The notes under the pieces were generated by a model, which ran no database searches, was not told the DNA's origin, and worked only from the letters and a program-made list of their open reading frames with translations. Positions 8,545 through 15,999 of a stretch of 64,000 bases of DNA are shown piece after piece. The first letter of the stretch is position 1, and each line of letters starts with the position of its first letter. The translations under genes were made by a program, and so were the position numbers. The stretch comes from Deltaproteobacteria bacterium (GTDB lineage Bacteria; SAR324; XYD2-FULL-50-16), in the NCBI GenBank assembly GCA_018657625.1, contig JABHWU010000013.1:1-64000 (forward strand). Direction: 5' to 3'.

Positions 8545-9005
8545 ATAAAAATCATAATAAAATGCTCAGCCTGTTACAGGATAACCTTTCTTTATTAAAA
8601 ACTTCACAAGCAACGCTATCTCAATCCTATGAGAAATGTAAAAAGATTGGGATCAAAAAGGTTTATACATTTGAGCAATTAGAATCATTTGATTCCCTGA
8701 CTTCAAAATTTGCCAGAACTTCTGATATTTATACTCAGAAAATTCTCATCTCTCTATTCAAAATATTACGGGAAGAAGCAGATACCTTTTTGGATCGGGT
8801 CAATTTATCCGAAAAGCTGAAATTAATTACATCTGCAGATGACTTATTGGCTATTCGGGATATTAGAAATCAAATTGCCCATGAATATAAGCAGGAAAAG
8901 ATTGAAGAGCTGTTCGAAGACGTCCTGGAAATGGTAGATCAATTGTTTAAAAGCTTTGATATGACCAGAAAGTTTATTGCTGAAAAATCCATATTTCAAT
9001 GCTAA
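8541..9005 (+). CDS. hepT: HepT-type HEPN-domain toxin (predicted RNase)
   Basis: This 154-residue, mainly helical protein has the motif R109-N-Q-I-A-H114-E-Y116. That is the RX4HXY signature of HEPN ribonuclease toxins, with arginine and histidine catalytic and the tyrosine the site modified by MntA. All key residues are present, so the toxin looks intact. It is translationally coupled to mntA. Family knowledge places such pairs in plasmid stabilisation or phage defence. Here the pair sits inside a repeat-rich island, which supports horizontal acquisition. Confidence 0.87.
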   Translation: MNKNHNKMLSLLQDNLSLLKTSQATLSQSYEKCKKIGIKKVYTFEQLESFDSLTSKFARTSDIYTQKILISLFKILREEADTFLDRVNLSEKLKLITSADDLLAIRDIRNQIAHEYKQEKIEELFEDVLEMVDQLFKSFDMTRKFIAEKSIFQC

Positions 9006-9032
9006 GGAAAATTCGTTGCTATTTTACGTCAA

Positions 9033-9104
9033 ATCAGGGGACATAACAAATTAATACTTTTGTTTTGGTCCTGTTCCATCAATTGTACCTGTCTCCCTAT
9101 TTAA
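9033..9104. repeat. Family C degenerate palindrome downstream of hepT
   Basis: It begins AAATCAGGGGACA and ends TTGTACCTGTCTCCCTATTT, which is imperfectly inverse to the start. The end resembles the copy upstream of mntA (8173-8200), so the TA pair is bracketed by related sequence. Confidence 0.5.
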
Positions 9105-9115
9105 CTACACCTCCC

Positions 9116-9203
9116 TTTCGTGTATTTGTGTGGTTGTTTTTCTTTAATTATCTACTTTGAGTAAAAACATCTCAACCACGGACCACACTGACCACACGGA
9201 AAT
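9116..9203. repeat. Family A long-hairpin repeat, copy 2 (degenerate left arm)
   Basis: The right arm CCACGGACCACACTGACC is intact from about 9175. The left arm (TTTCGTGTATTTGTGTGG) has decayed by small changes. Confidence 0.75.
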
Positions 9204-9266
9204 TCAATTAAACACTGTTAGCAATTGGATCTCATCCTTTTTAAACACCTAAAAACTATTCAATCA

Positions 9267-9329
9267 TGTCATTTCGAGGAGAAATCTTTAATTAGGCGAT
9301 AAGATCTCTCACATATGATTGAGATGACA
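9267..9329. repeat. Family B palindrome (TGTCATTTC...GAGATGACA), copy 1
   Basis: The ends TGTCATTTCGAGGAG and TTGAGATGACA are inverse. The inside carries GAAATCTT and GATCTCTC, as in the copies at 31437-31529, 41620-41687 and 54868-54943. Confidence 0.75.
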
Positions 9330-9368
9330 AAAAGTTCAATACGAATTATAAAGGTCTATAAAGCATTT

Positions 9369-9456
9369 TTCCGTGTATTCCGTGTGGTCTGTGGTCGTTT
9401 TTTATTTGCTTGGAGTAGATACTACTTATCCACGGACCACACTGACCACATGGAAA
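9369..9456. repeat. Family A long-hairpin repeat, copy 3
   Basis: The left arm from 9369 (TTCCGTGTATTCCGTGTGG) and the right arm ending near 9456 (CCACGGACCACACTGACC) are inverse. The conserved right flank TTCAGCGTGG follows at 9477. Confidence 0.82.
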
Positions 9457-9553
9457 AAACTAGAAAGTTGAATCAATTCAGCGTGGTTCCTGGTTCTTTG
9501 TATTTTATTCTTTTAAAGCTGGTAATGCGTAGATCGAGTCAGGATCCGGCTGA

Positions 9554-10168
9554 TTATTTTTCCAGCAAGGTCTGTTTGTAAAACCGGAAGGTTTTCAGGT
9601 AGGGAAAACTGCCCAGGAAAATCAGTAGCGCATAGAGGACTTTCCAGATCGATATTTTTAGATCCAGCTCAAGATAATTGTTTTCCAAATAATTATTTCT
9701 GATTTGAATCCGTTTTGAATTAAACCGATGCGATATTCCATGAATAATTCCTTGCCAGTAACAGTCATTAAGACCAATATCGGCGGATAGTTTTCGAAAA
9801 TCGATAGACTTAAGCAAACGTTTTAAGAGATTAAGGGCTTTGTGAAGAATTTTTTTAAAAAGGGGATGATAAATAATTTCTTTAATGAAATCGATGGATA
9901 TTTTTCTGAATTTATTTTTTTTTGCAGCTTTTTTCTGTGGTTTTTTCTTTTTTTTGAGAATAGATAATTTTTCTTTTTTTGGTCGTGATTTTAGTTTTAA
10001 ACCAAAAATTTGATATTTCAGGATTATTTTTTTCCCCTGCAAAACAGCACTCACTTTTATAAAAAACCAACTTACAGTAAAAACCGTCGGGGAGTGAATA
10101 GCGGAAATTTGGACCGGAAAACTTAATATAACAATAATAAGAGCTACTATACTTAAGAAAATAGTCAT
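9554..10168 (-). CDS. DUF2953-like membrane-anchored protein
   Basis: This 204-residue protein has an N-terminal hydrophobic segment (MTIFLSIVALIIVILSF) and strand-like sequence. A highly basic lysine-rich stretch follows (about residues 62-90), then amphipathic helices and a hydrophobic segment near the C-terminus (KVLYALLIFLGSFPYL). It lies 2 bp downstream of a YtfJ/GerW-family gene. In Bacillus the ytfI (DUF2953) and ytfJ genes are also paired, and this neighbour relation supports the assignment more than the weak sequence similarity does. No enzymatic motif is seen. Confidence 0.6.
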   Translation of the reverse strand: MTIFLSIVALIIVILSFPVQISAIHSPTVFTVSWFFIKVSAVLQGKKIILKYQIFGLKLKSRPKKEKLSILKKKKKPQKKAAKKNKFRKISIDFIKEIIYHPLFKKILHKALNLLKRLLKSIDFRKLSADIGLNDCYWQGIIHGISHRFNSKRIQIRNNYLENNYLELDLKISIWKVLYALLIFLGSFPYLKTFRFYKQTLLEK

Positions 10169-10170
10169 GA

Positions 10171-10539
10171 CTATTTTTCAGTTTTTGGTTCTTTACTCTG
10201 GAGCTTTTGAAGAATTCCGATAAATTTTTCAACCACGTCCGGCACTTTAGTCATCACATTTTCGATAGTACCTGAATTTAAGCTATGGATCGTTACATCT
10301 CCATCTTTAACGATCACAAAAGCCACTGGTGTTAATAAAACACCGCCACCACCTCCCAGGGAATCTGACTTTTTTTCCGATCCGGCGCCACCGTATCCAA
10401 AACCCACCTTAACTGAATTAATGGGAATCAGGGTTACATTGCCTGCCACATATGGTTCTCCCATAACTGTTTCAGCCTTAATGAAATTCTTTAATTTCGG
10501 CAAGAAGTCATTCATGATGTTACTATTTTCAGATTCCAT
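10171..10539 (-). CDS. YtfJ/GerW-family protein
   Basis: This 122-residue protein has the family's layout: a helical N-terminus, GEPYVAGNVTLIPINSVKVGFGYGGAG, a glycine-rich loop (SLGGGGGVLLTPVAFVIV), KDGDVTIHSL, and a C-terminal helix. Such proteins are called sporulation protein YtfJ in Firmicutes but also occur in non-sporulating bacteria, where their role is not established. A strong Shine-Dalgarno (GGAGG, 7 bases before the ATG) supports the start. It is cotranscribed with the DUF2953-like gene, and the pair is isolated within the repeat hot spot. Confidence 0.83.
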   Translation of the reverse strand: MESENSNIMNDFLPKLKNFIKAETVMGEPYVAGNVTLIPINSVKVGFGYGGAGSEKKSDSLGGGGGVLLTPVAFVIVKDGDVTIHSLNSGTIENVMTKVPDVVEKFIGILQKLQSKEPKTEK

Positions 10540-10594
10540 AGATACCTCCGTCCTTATTTAATCAATATAAAATAATGTAACTTTAAATATTGAA

Positions 10595-10625
10595 ATCAGG
10601 GGACACGTTGTACATGTCCCCTGAT
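10595..10625. repeat. Family C perfect palindrome (ATCAGGGGACA/TGTCCCCTGAT)
   Basis: Eleven-base arms at 10595-10605 and 10615-10625 are exact inverses around a 9-base loop. Related half-sites flank the mntA/hepT pair. The shape resembles REP sequences mobilised by TnpA-REP transposases, but no such gene is in the window. Confidence 0.75.
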
Positions 10626-10631
10626 CTCCAC

Positions 10632-10692
10632 TTTTTTATCTGCTTTGAGCAGATACTTCTTAACCACGGAACACACTGACCACACGGAAAAA
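10632..10692. repeat. Family A repeat, copy 4 (right half only)
   Basis: The left arm is missing. The inner hairpin ATCTGCTTTGAGCAGAT and the right arm CCACGGAACACACTGACC remain, with the conserved right flank AGCGTGGCTCCGTCGTC beyond. Confidence 0.75.
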
Positions 10693-10855
10693 TCAATTTA
10701 GTTTCCCATCAGCGTGGCTCCGTCGTCCCTCCTTGAGCCACCCTACAACTACATACCATACAATGACATGCGCTTACTGTAGAAATCAATTTAGAGGCGG
10801 TACTGTTTTAACTAATTGACCAATGAATGCGTAATATTGTTTCTTCACACCTATC

Positions 10856-10950
10856 TTCCGTGTATTCCGTGTAGTCTGTGGTTGTTTGGTTTTTTATCTG
10901 CTTTGAGCAGATACTTTTTAACCACGGAACACACTGACCACGCGGAAAAA
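10856..10950. repeat. Family A long-hairpin repeat, copy 5
   Basis: The left arm TTCCGTGTATTCCGTGTAG, inner hairpin ATCTGCTTTGAGCAGAT and right arm CCACGGAACACACTGACC are all present. The flank TTCAGCGTGGATT continues into the hairpin at 10974-11007. Confidence 0.82.
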
Positions 10951-10973
10951 TCAATTTAGTTGAGATCCCTTCA

Positions 10974-11007
10974 GCGTGGATTCATCGCTTCGCTCTTTAA
11001 TCCACGC
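10974..11007. repeat. 9-bp hairpin GCGTGGATT/AATCCACGC
   Basis: A perfect 9-bp stem lies just downstream of the TraB-family gene's stop, with no T-tract. It may slow transcription or protect the 3' end, or it may be only the extended end of the family A repeat. Confidence 0.55.
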
Positions 11008-11025
11008 ATAGCAGCATTACCCTGC

Positions 11026-12171
11026 TTACAATAATGACGCGACCCAGGGAATTCCTATAAAAGTCCCGATTGCGCTGCCTAAATTGCAAAACACTACCAC
11101 CAGTAAAATTTTGGTGACTTTGTTTTTTCTAAACCCTTTGATCGATGTGATGTCATGGGCCAAATTTTCAAAATCTTCCACCTTTGGTTTTCTGACCCAG
11201 GCTTCCGTCAAGCCGGCTACCCAACCGGCAGCAATGGTTGGATTCAGGGACGTTATCGGTGCCGCCACAAAAGCTGAGATTATGGTGATAATATGGGCGC
11301 CAACTAAGATGGCACCAACTGCTGCAAGGACGCCATTAATGAGCACCCAATATTTAACCATTTCCAGGCCCACTTTCATATCAACACCCAAAAACCCATA
11401 AATAATAACAGCCAGCATGGCAAGTGGAATTAACCATTTCAAGATTTTGCCAGTTTTTTTCGGTTTCGGCAATATTTCTAACTCAGATAAATCAACCGGA
11501 GAGTCAATATTTTTTTTGATACCGGGTGTATGGGCAGCGCCAACTACCGCGACAATAGTTTCACCTTTGGCTTCAGCGATTTTAGTGGACAGATATAAAT
11601 CCCGTTCATCAACCAATACTGTTTTGACACTCGGCAAAGCTTTGGAAAGGGTTTCAATGGCTTCAGTCAGCATATCTTTTTCTTTCAGTTTTTCGATATC
11701 CTCTTCTGAAATATCCGGTGATTCAAATATTCCAAAAAACAGTTGCCCGAAGAGTTTCATCTTTTCCCACAGAGATAACTTCCCCCAGGTTCTTTTTAAA
11801 GTAATCGTGACATCCCTATCTGCCAATACAGTGCTGGCTCCAACTTCTTTTGCAATTTCCAGAGCCTTAACCATTTCAGTACCGGGTTTTACGCCGAGTT
11901 TATCACCCATTTTTTTCTGGAAAGCAGACATCATCAAATTCGCTAATAAAACCGGGGTTTTTCCCTGTTTAATTACTTTAATAATGTCCATATTTTTCCA
12001 ACGGTTGGCATTGTGAATAGAATCATACCGGCTTTGACAAAGTTCTACGCAGACAGTATCCGGTTTTTCTTCCCGAATGATCTGAGTGACTTCATCGATA
12101 CTATCCTGTGAAATATGGGCAGTTCCCACCAAAATTATTTTTTTATTATTTAGAATAAATTCTTCTCTCAT
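11026..12171 (-). CDS. TraB/GumN-family membrane protein
   Basis: This 381-residue protein opens with the TraB signature: KIILVGTAHISQDSIDEV, then KPDTVCVELCQSRYD. VLADRDVTITLKRTW, DERDLYLSTKI and VAVVGAAHTPGIKK follow. The C-terminal third holds several hydrophobic helices (LIPLAMLAVIIYGFLGV; VLINGVLAAVGAILVGAHIITII; KILLVVVFCNLGSAIG), so it is an inner membrane protein with a soluble N-terminal domain. The family includes the enterococcal pheromone regulator TraB/PrgY. GTAH and a second His region are thought to form a protease-like site, but the substrate here is unknown. It lies 29 bp after lpxB in the same direction. Confidence 0.85.
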   Translation of the reverse strand: MREEFILNNKKIILVGTAHISQDSIDEVTQIIREEKPDTVCVELCQSRYDSIHNANRWKNMDIIKVIKQGKTPVLLANLMMSAFQKKMGDKLGVKPGTEMVKALEIAKEVGASTVLADRDVTITLKRTWGKLSLWEKMKLFGQLFFGIFESPDISEEDIEKLKEKDMLTEAIETLSKALPSVKTVLVDERDLYLSTKIAEAKGETIVAVVGAAHTPGIKKNIDSPVDLSELEILPKPKKTGKILKWLIPLAMLAVIIYGFLGVDMKVGLEMVKYWVLINGVLAAVGAILVGAHIITIISAFVAAPITSLNPTIAAGWVAGLTEAWVRKPKVEDFENLAHDITSIKGFRKNKVTKILLVVVFCNLGSAIGTFIGIPWVASLL

Positions 12172-12200
12172 TTGTCTGGAATCTTCCTTGAATATGCTAA

Positions 12201-13343
12201 TTAGAGATTGCTTAAGTATTGATTAATAAATTCTGCTGTTTTTTGATAAGCACCGGTCGTCCCCAGTTGCTTTTTTAGTTCTATTAAATCTTTTTTGATG
12301 ATTTGATATTTATCTTTTGAATCTAAATATTCCAAAATTACATCTGATATCCCACCCGCAGTTGCAAAATTGTTAACCAACTCCGGGACAATCTTTTTAC
12401 CGGAAATGATATTGGGTAATCCAATGGTTTCAATTTTAAGGATATGTTTACCTAGAAAATAGGTTCCAGCAGATATTTTATAGTAAATTACCATTGGAGT
12501 TTCCAAAACGGCTGTTTCCAAGGTGGCAATTCCAGAAGCAACAACAGCAAAATCGGAATGTCCGACAATATTATAGGTATCTCCCTGAATCAATGTTATA
12601 TCAAAACCTGCTAATTGCCTTTCAATATCCGATTGATTAACAGTTGAAGCCAGAGGGATGACAAACTGGACATTCTCTTTTTGATGGTTGATTATTTCAG
12701 CTGTTTCAATCAGCAATGAAAGATGTTTACTTATCTCATTTTCCCGGCTACCAGGCAGCAAACAAATGGTGGTTTTATCCTCATCCAATTGGTATTTTTT
12801 GAAAACCTCCGTTTTATTTTGTGTCACTTGGGCAACATCCAACAAAGGATTTCCAAAAAAACGGGTGTTCATGCCTTCTTTTTTAAAATAATCAACTTCG
12901 AAAGGAAAAAGAACAATCAATTCATCAATATACTGTTTGATCTGTTTAATTCGATTTTTTTTCCAGGCCCAAACCTGAGGGGCCACATAAAAGATGACTT
13001 TAATGCCGCGCTTTTTTGCTTCAGCCGCTAATCTTAGATTAAAACCAGGATAATCAATTAAAAGGACAGCTCCGGGTTTTTCTTCATCCAACTTTGCCAC
13101 AATATCATTGAAAACCTGTTTAAAATAACCATATCTTTTTAATACCTCCCAAAATCCTATTACTGCCAGATCTTTAACATTATAATAAAGTTTAACCCCG
13201 TTCGCAGCTAACTTAGCGCCACCTGTACCAATAAGTTGAATACTGGGATTTAACTTTATTAGATCCTGGATAATATAACCACCATGGAGATCACCGGAGG
13301 CTTCACCGGCAATAACCATCAGTTTATCGGGAATTGTTTCCAT
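12201..13343 (-). CDS. lpxB: Lipid-A-disaccharide synthase LpxB
   Basis: LpxB joins UDP-2,3-diacylglucosamine and lipid X to form the disaccharide of lipid A at the inner membrane. At 380 residues it has the usual length and motifs: MVIAGEASGDLHGG, GFWEVL, the LLIDYPGFNLRLA segment, FYVAPQVWAWKKNR, LFPFEVDYF, FFGNPLLD, CLLPGSRENE and SGIATLETAVL. It follows lpxA by about 50 bp in the order skp-fabZ-lpxA-lpxB found in many Gram-negatives, so an outer membrane with lipopolysaccharide is expected. Confidence 0.96.
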   Translation of the reverse strand: METIPDKLMVIAGEASGDLHGGYIIQDLIKLNPSIQLIGTGGAKLAANGVKLYYNVKDLAVIGFWEVLKRYGYFKQVFNDIVAKLDEEKPGAVLLIDYPGFNLRLAAEAKKRGIKVIFYVAPQVWAWKKNRIKQIKQYIDELIVLFPFEVDYFKKEGMNTRFFGNPLLDVAQVTQNKTEVFKKYQLDEDKTTICLLPGSRENEISKHLSLLIETAEIINHQKENVQFVIPLASTVNQSDIERQLAGFDITLIQGDTYNIVGHSDFAVVASGIATLETAVLETPMVIYYKISAGTYFLGKHILKIETIGLPNIISGKKIVPELVNNFATAGGISDVILEYLDSKDKYQIIKKDLIELKKQLGTTGAYQKTAEFINQYLSNL

Positions 13344-13394
13344 TGTTGGCCAATGACATTACAAGCAAGCAAAATTCTGGACAAGCATCTCTCT

Positions 13395-14165
13395 TTAGCG
13401 GCAGACACCACGTTCCGATGCTTCCACAAAGTCAGTGAATAACTTAATATGCCGTTTATGAGTGAAAGATTGTTTTATTTTTTCAATGGCGTCTTTTCGG
13501 GTCAATCCACTTCGGAAAAAAATAGAATAAGCTAAATTGACATCATCAATATCCGATTGGCTAAAGCCGTTTCGCTTCAATCCCACAAAATTAACACCGG
13601 ATAATCTAGCTCTGTTACCAGCAACCAAAGAAAAAGGAGCAATATCCTGTGGGACCATACTTTGTCCGCCAATCATGGCATATTGACCACGTTTACAAAA
13701 TTGATGGACTCCGGATAATCCACCAATAATAACATGGTCCTCGACTGTAACATGGCCACCGAGTGTCGCGCCATTAGACATGGTAATATGATCTCCCAAT
13801 ACGCAATCATGGGCGATATGACAACAAGCCATTATCCAGCCGTTGTCCCCTATTCTGGTTTCCCCTTTATTGGCTTCGGTACCGCGGTTTATGGTCACAT
13901 GTTCCCGAATGGTATTATTATTACCAATAACCAGAAATGATGCTTCACCGTGAAATTTTTTATCCTGGGGTTCTAATCCAATCGAAGCAAACGGGAAAAT
14001 TCGGCATCCGGAGCCTATCGTGGTCGGACCTTCAATGACGACATGATGTTGTATTTCGGAATCTGCCCCAATTTCCACATCAGGGCCAACAATTGTATAT
14101 GCCCCAATCTTGACGTTTGAAGCTAATTTAGCTTTGGGATCTATTATAGCAGTTGGATGAATCAT
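13395..14165 (-). CDS. lpxA: UDP-N-acetylglucosamine acyltransferase LpxA
   Basis: LpxA transfers a 3-hydroxyacyl chain from ACP to UDP-GlcNAc, the first step of lipid A synthesis. From the ATG at 14165 the protein is 256 residues, opening MIHPTAIIDPKAKLASNVKIG. An AGGAAG ribosome site precedes it, 7 bp after the fabZ stop. A longer reading to 14207 would overlap fabZ by 35 bp and add unrelated residues. Hexapeptide repeats of the left-handed beta-helix are clear (VKIGAYTIVGPDVEIGADSEI; CHIAHDCVLGDHITMSNGATLGGHV), with the catalytic His in the HIAHDC region. Confidence 0.96.
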   Translation of the reverse strand: MIHPTAIIDPKAKLASNVKIGAYTIVGPDVEIGADSEIQHHVVIEGPTTIGSGCRIFPFASIGLEPQDKKFHGEASFLVIGNNNTIREHVTINRGTEANKGETRIGDNGWIMACCHIAHDCVLGDHITMSNGATLGGHVTVEDHVIIGGLSGVHQFCKRGQYAMIGGQSMVPQDIAPFSLVAGNRARLSGVNFVGLKRNGFSQSDIDDVNLAYSIFFRSGLTRKDAIEKIKQSFTHKRHIKLFTDFVEASERGVCR

Positions 14166-14172
14166 AATCTTC

Positions 14173-14607
14173 CTAAGCCGAAGCAGATGCAAGTTTAAAT
14201 TCAGCACTGCAGGCTAATTTATCGTCAACATATGCTTCACCTTTGAGAAACCAAACATTCATCTTCTTCTTAATAAATGTTGCTTTCAATACTAATTGAT
14301 CACCAGGAACCACTGGTTTCTTAAACTTTACTTTGTCCAGGCCGGCAAAAAAGATGATATCCTTTGAAGCATCTTTATGCAGTGAATAACCTGCAATTCC
14401 CCCGGTTTGGGCCAGAGCTTCACAAATCAATACACCCGGCATAATCGGACTTTCGGGGAAATGGCCATTAAAAAATGGTTCATTAACAGTAACATTTTTA
14501 ATGGCTGTACAACTAACGCCTTCTTCCAGTTCAATAACGCGATCAATAAGTAAAAAAGGGTAGCGGTGCTTCAGCCGTTTTTTAATTTCCAAAATGTCCA
14601 TTATCAT
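14173..14607 (-). CDS. fabZ: 3-hydroxyacyl-[ACP] dehydratase FabZ
   Basis: This 144-residue hot-dog-fold enzyme dehydrates 3-hydroxyacyl-ACP in fatty acid elongation. The signature is HRYPFLLIDRV, then FFNGHFPESPIMPGVL with the catalytic His, and LICEALAQTGG with the catalytic Glu. It lies between skp and lpxA, where FabZ competes with LpxA for the same hydroxyacyl-ACP substrate. It starts 2 bp after the skp stop, indicating one operon. lpxD, often found between skp and fabZ, is absent here. Confidence 0.96.
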   Translation of the reverse strand: MIMDILEIKKRLKHRYPFLLIDRVIELEEGVSCTAIKNVTVNEPFFNGHFPESPIMPGVLICEALAQTGGIAGYSLHKDASKDIIFFAGLDKVKFKKPVVPGDQLVLKATFIKKKMNVWFLKGEAYVDDKLACSAEFKLASASA

Positions 14608-14609
14608 GT

Positions 14610-15137
14610 TTATTTCCCATTACTAAGTTTATTAAATTCAGCAATTACCTGATCGGTAATATCAATGATGTTTAAATTGTGATATAATAATCCTTTTACG
14701 ATCGTGTCATCGAGCACCATATCAAACTTTTGAGCTTTAGCAACTTTGTTAACAACCGGTTTCATGCGGGTAAAGATGGTTTCCAAATATCGTTTTTCAT
14801 TCCCCCGAAAATCACGATCAGTTTTGGATTTTTCTCTTTGCAAAGCAACATATAGTTTTTGCATCTCTGCATATTTTTCCTGTTTGGCTTTTTCTGTCAG
14901 CATCACTGAGTTTTGAAGTTCGGCCTGTTTTTGTTTGAGCTCCTGTACTTTGGTTTGTAGGTAAGCATCTGCCTGTTTTTTCTGAGCAACCAGTAATTTT
15001 TGTAATTTCACACCTTCATTAGATTCATTGATGGCTCTGTTGGTATTCATGGTTGCAATTTGAAGTTTATCCTGACTGAAACCAACAACAGGTGAGAGTA
15101 ATAAAGCACATAAAAATACAGTTAATATTCTTTTCAT
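14610..15137 (-). CDS. skp: OmpH/Skp-family periplasmic chaperone
   Basis: A signal peptide (MKRILTVFLCALLLSPVVGFSQ) is followed by a short strand (KLQIATMNTNRAINES) and a long charged coiled-coil region rich in K, Q and E (about residues 45-115). A C-terminal segment (FDMVLDDTIVKGLLYHNLNIIDITDQVIAEFNKL) completes the fold. This is the tentacle-like layout of Skp, the trimeric chaperone holding outer membrane proteins in the periplasm. At 175 residues it is of usual size. It leads the skp-fabZ-lpxA-lpxB operon. Confidence 0.88.
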   Translation of the reverse strand: MKRILTVFLCALLLSPVVGFSQDKLQIATMNTNRAINESNEGVKLQKLLVAQKKQADAYLQTKVQELKQKQAELQNSVMLTEKAKQEKYAEMQKLYVALQREKSKTDRDFRGNEKRYLETIFTRMKPVVNKVAKAQKFDMVLDDTIVKGLLYHNLNIIDITDQVIAEFNKLSNGK

Positions 15138-15287
15138 AAAAACCTTGCTTTTTAAAGTGGTTATACCAGTAATAAAATGTTCAACGATCCGGCAAGAAGT
15201 GGTATTAGTTTTATTAAAATTAACGTTAAATCTAACTTGGTTTGTCTAGGATCGTCAATGAGTTAATCGAAAACACCGGCGGAAAAA

Positions 15288-15995
15288 TCAAGACAGGAAG
15301 AAAATTACATAGATATCATAAAATGCGTGTGCCATACAGGTTATCGCAAATCCTCTAACTGTATACAGTAATGTAAACCAGAAACCGGCAAAAAACCGAA
15401 ACATGAACGAACTGATTGTAAAATAATCCGCCATATTACCCATATAATGCACTAAAGAGAATAGAAAAGAAGCCAGTACAACAGAAATCAGAATGGAAAT
15501 AAATTTATTGGAGAATAATTGACTAAATAAGTAAATCAGGAAGGTGGTCAGTAGTACCCGAAATAATAATTCTTCAAACAAGCCAGCCCCTATTGCTAAT
15601 CCTAAATTTGCTAAAAAGGAGTTGGAAAATTCACCAGAAAACATGAATAAATTAACCATAAATAAACGAATGATATAACCGGTAGCAATTCCCCAAAAAA
15701 TCGCTTCACCCACCATTCCAAATATCACACTCTTTTTTATAGTTACTCCGGATCGATAAAAAACGGGAATTGTCACTAAAGCAAGCGTCACCAGCATAAA
15801 ACTAATATAGTAATGGGAAACGCCGATAAAGGATAAAATACTTCTCAGCCAGGCCTCTGGGGCATTTCTAACGATCCCGCCATTGGGTAACTCACCCCAG
15901 ATAATTAAAGTTTCATAAAGCACCAACATAATCAAGGCGACCACAGAACCGTAAAAACGATGAGAAGAAGCCTGAAAATAGGTCTTAATCGTCAT
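15288..15995 (-). CDS. CPBP (CAAX/Abi) intramembrane metalloprotease-like protein
   Basis: This 235-residue protein has about six hydrophobic helices and the three CPBP motifs: EELLFR (EExxxR), FSLVH (FxxxH) and HAFYD (HxxxD). The family includes the eukaryotic Rce1 protease and bacterial proteins for bacteriocin immunity or protein processing. All likely catalytic residues are present. It starts 4 bp after a membrane-anchored protein with a regulatory-like domain, so the two may work together at the membrane. The substrate is unknown. Confidence 0.87.
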   Translation of the reverse strand: MTIKTYFQASSHRFYGSVVALIMLVLYETLIIWGELPNGGIVRNAPEAWLRSILSFIGVSHYYISFMLVTLALVTIPVFYRSGVTIKKSVIFGMVGEAIFWGIATGYIIRLFMVNLFMFSGEFSNSFLANLGLAIGAGLFEELLFRVLLTTFLIYLFSQLFSNKFISILISVVLASFLFSLVHYMGNMADYFTISSFMFRFFAGFWFTLLYTVRGFAITCMAHAFYDIYVIFFLS

Positions 15996-15999
15996 ATTG

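Larger units (their letters stand above)
9006..9553. other. Intergenic repeat cluster
   Basis: No gene is supported. An open frame at 9315-9581 is built mostly from repeat sequence. In order, the stretch holds a degenerate family C palindrome (9033-9104), a degenerate family A hairpin (9116-9203), a family B palindrome (9267-9329) and a good family A hairpin (9369-9456). Confidence 0.7.
10540..11025. other. Intergenic repeat cluster upstream of ytfJ-like gene
   Basis: No gene is supported. The stretch contains the perfect family C palindrome (10595-10625), a half family A element (10632-10692), a full family A element (10856-10950) and a 9-bp hairpin (10974-11007). Confidence 0.7.

Noticed and set aside
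9315-9581. Open frame of 88 codons
   Set aside because: It is mostly repeat sequence (family B end and family A copy 3) and overlaps the 3' end of the DUF2953-like gene.
11417-12016. 199-codon plus-strand frame
   Set aside because: It is the antisense shadow of the TraB-family gene.
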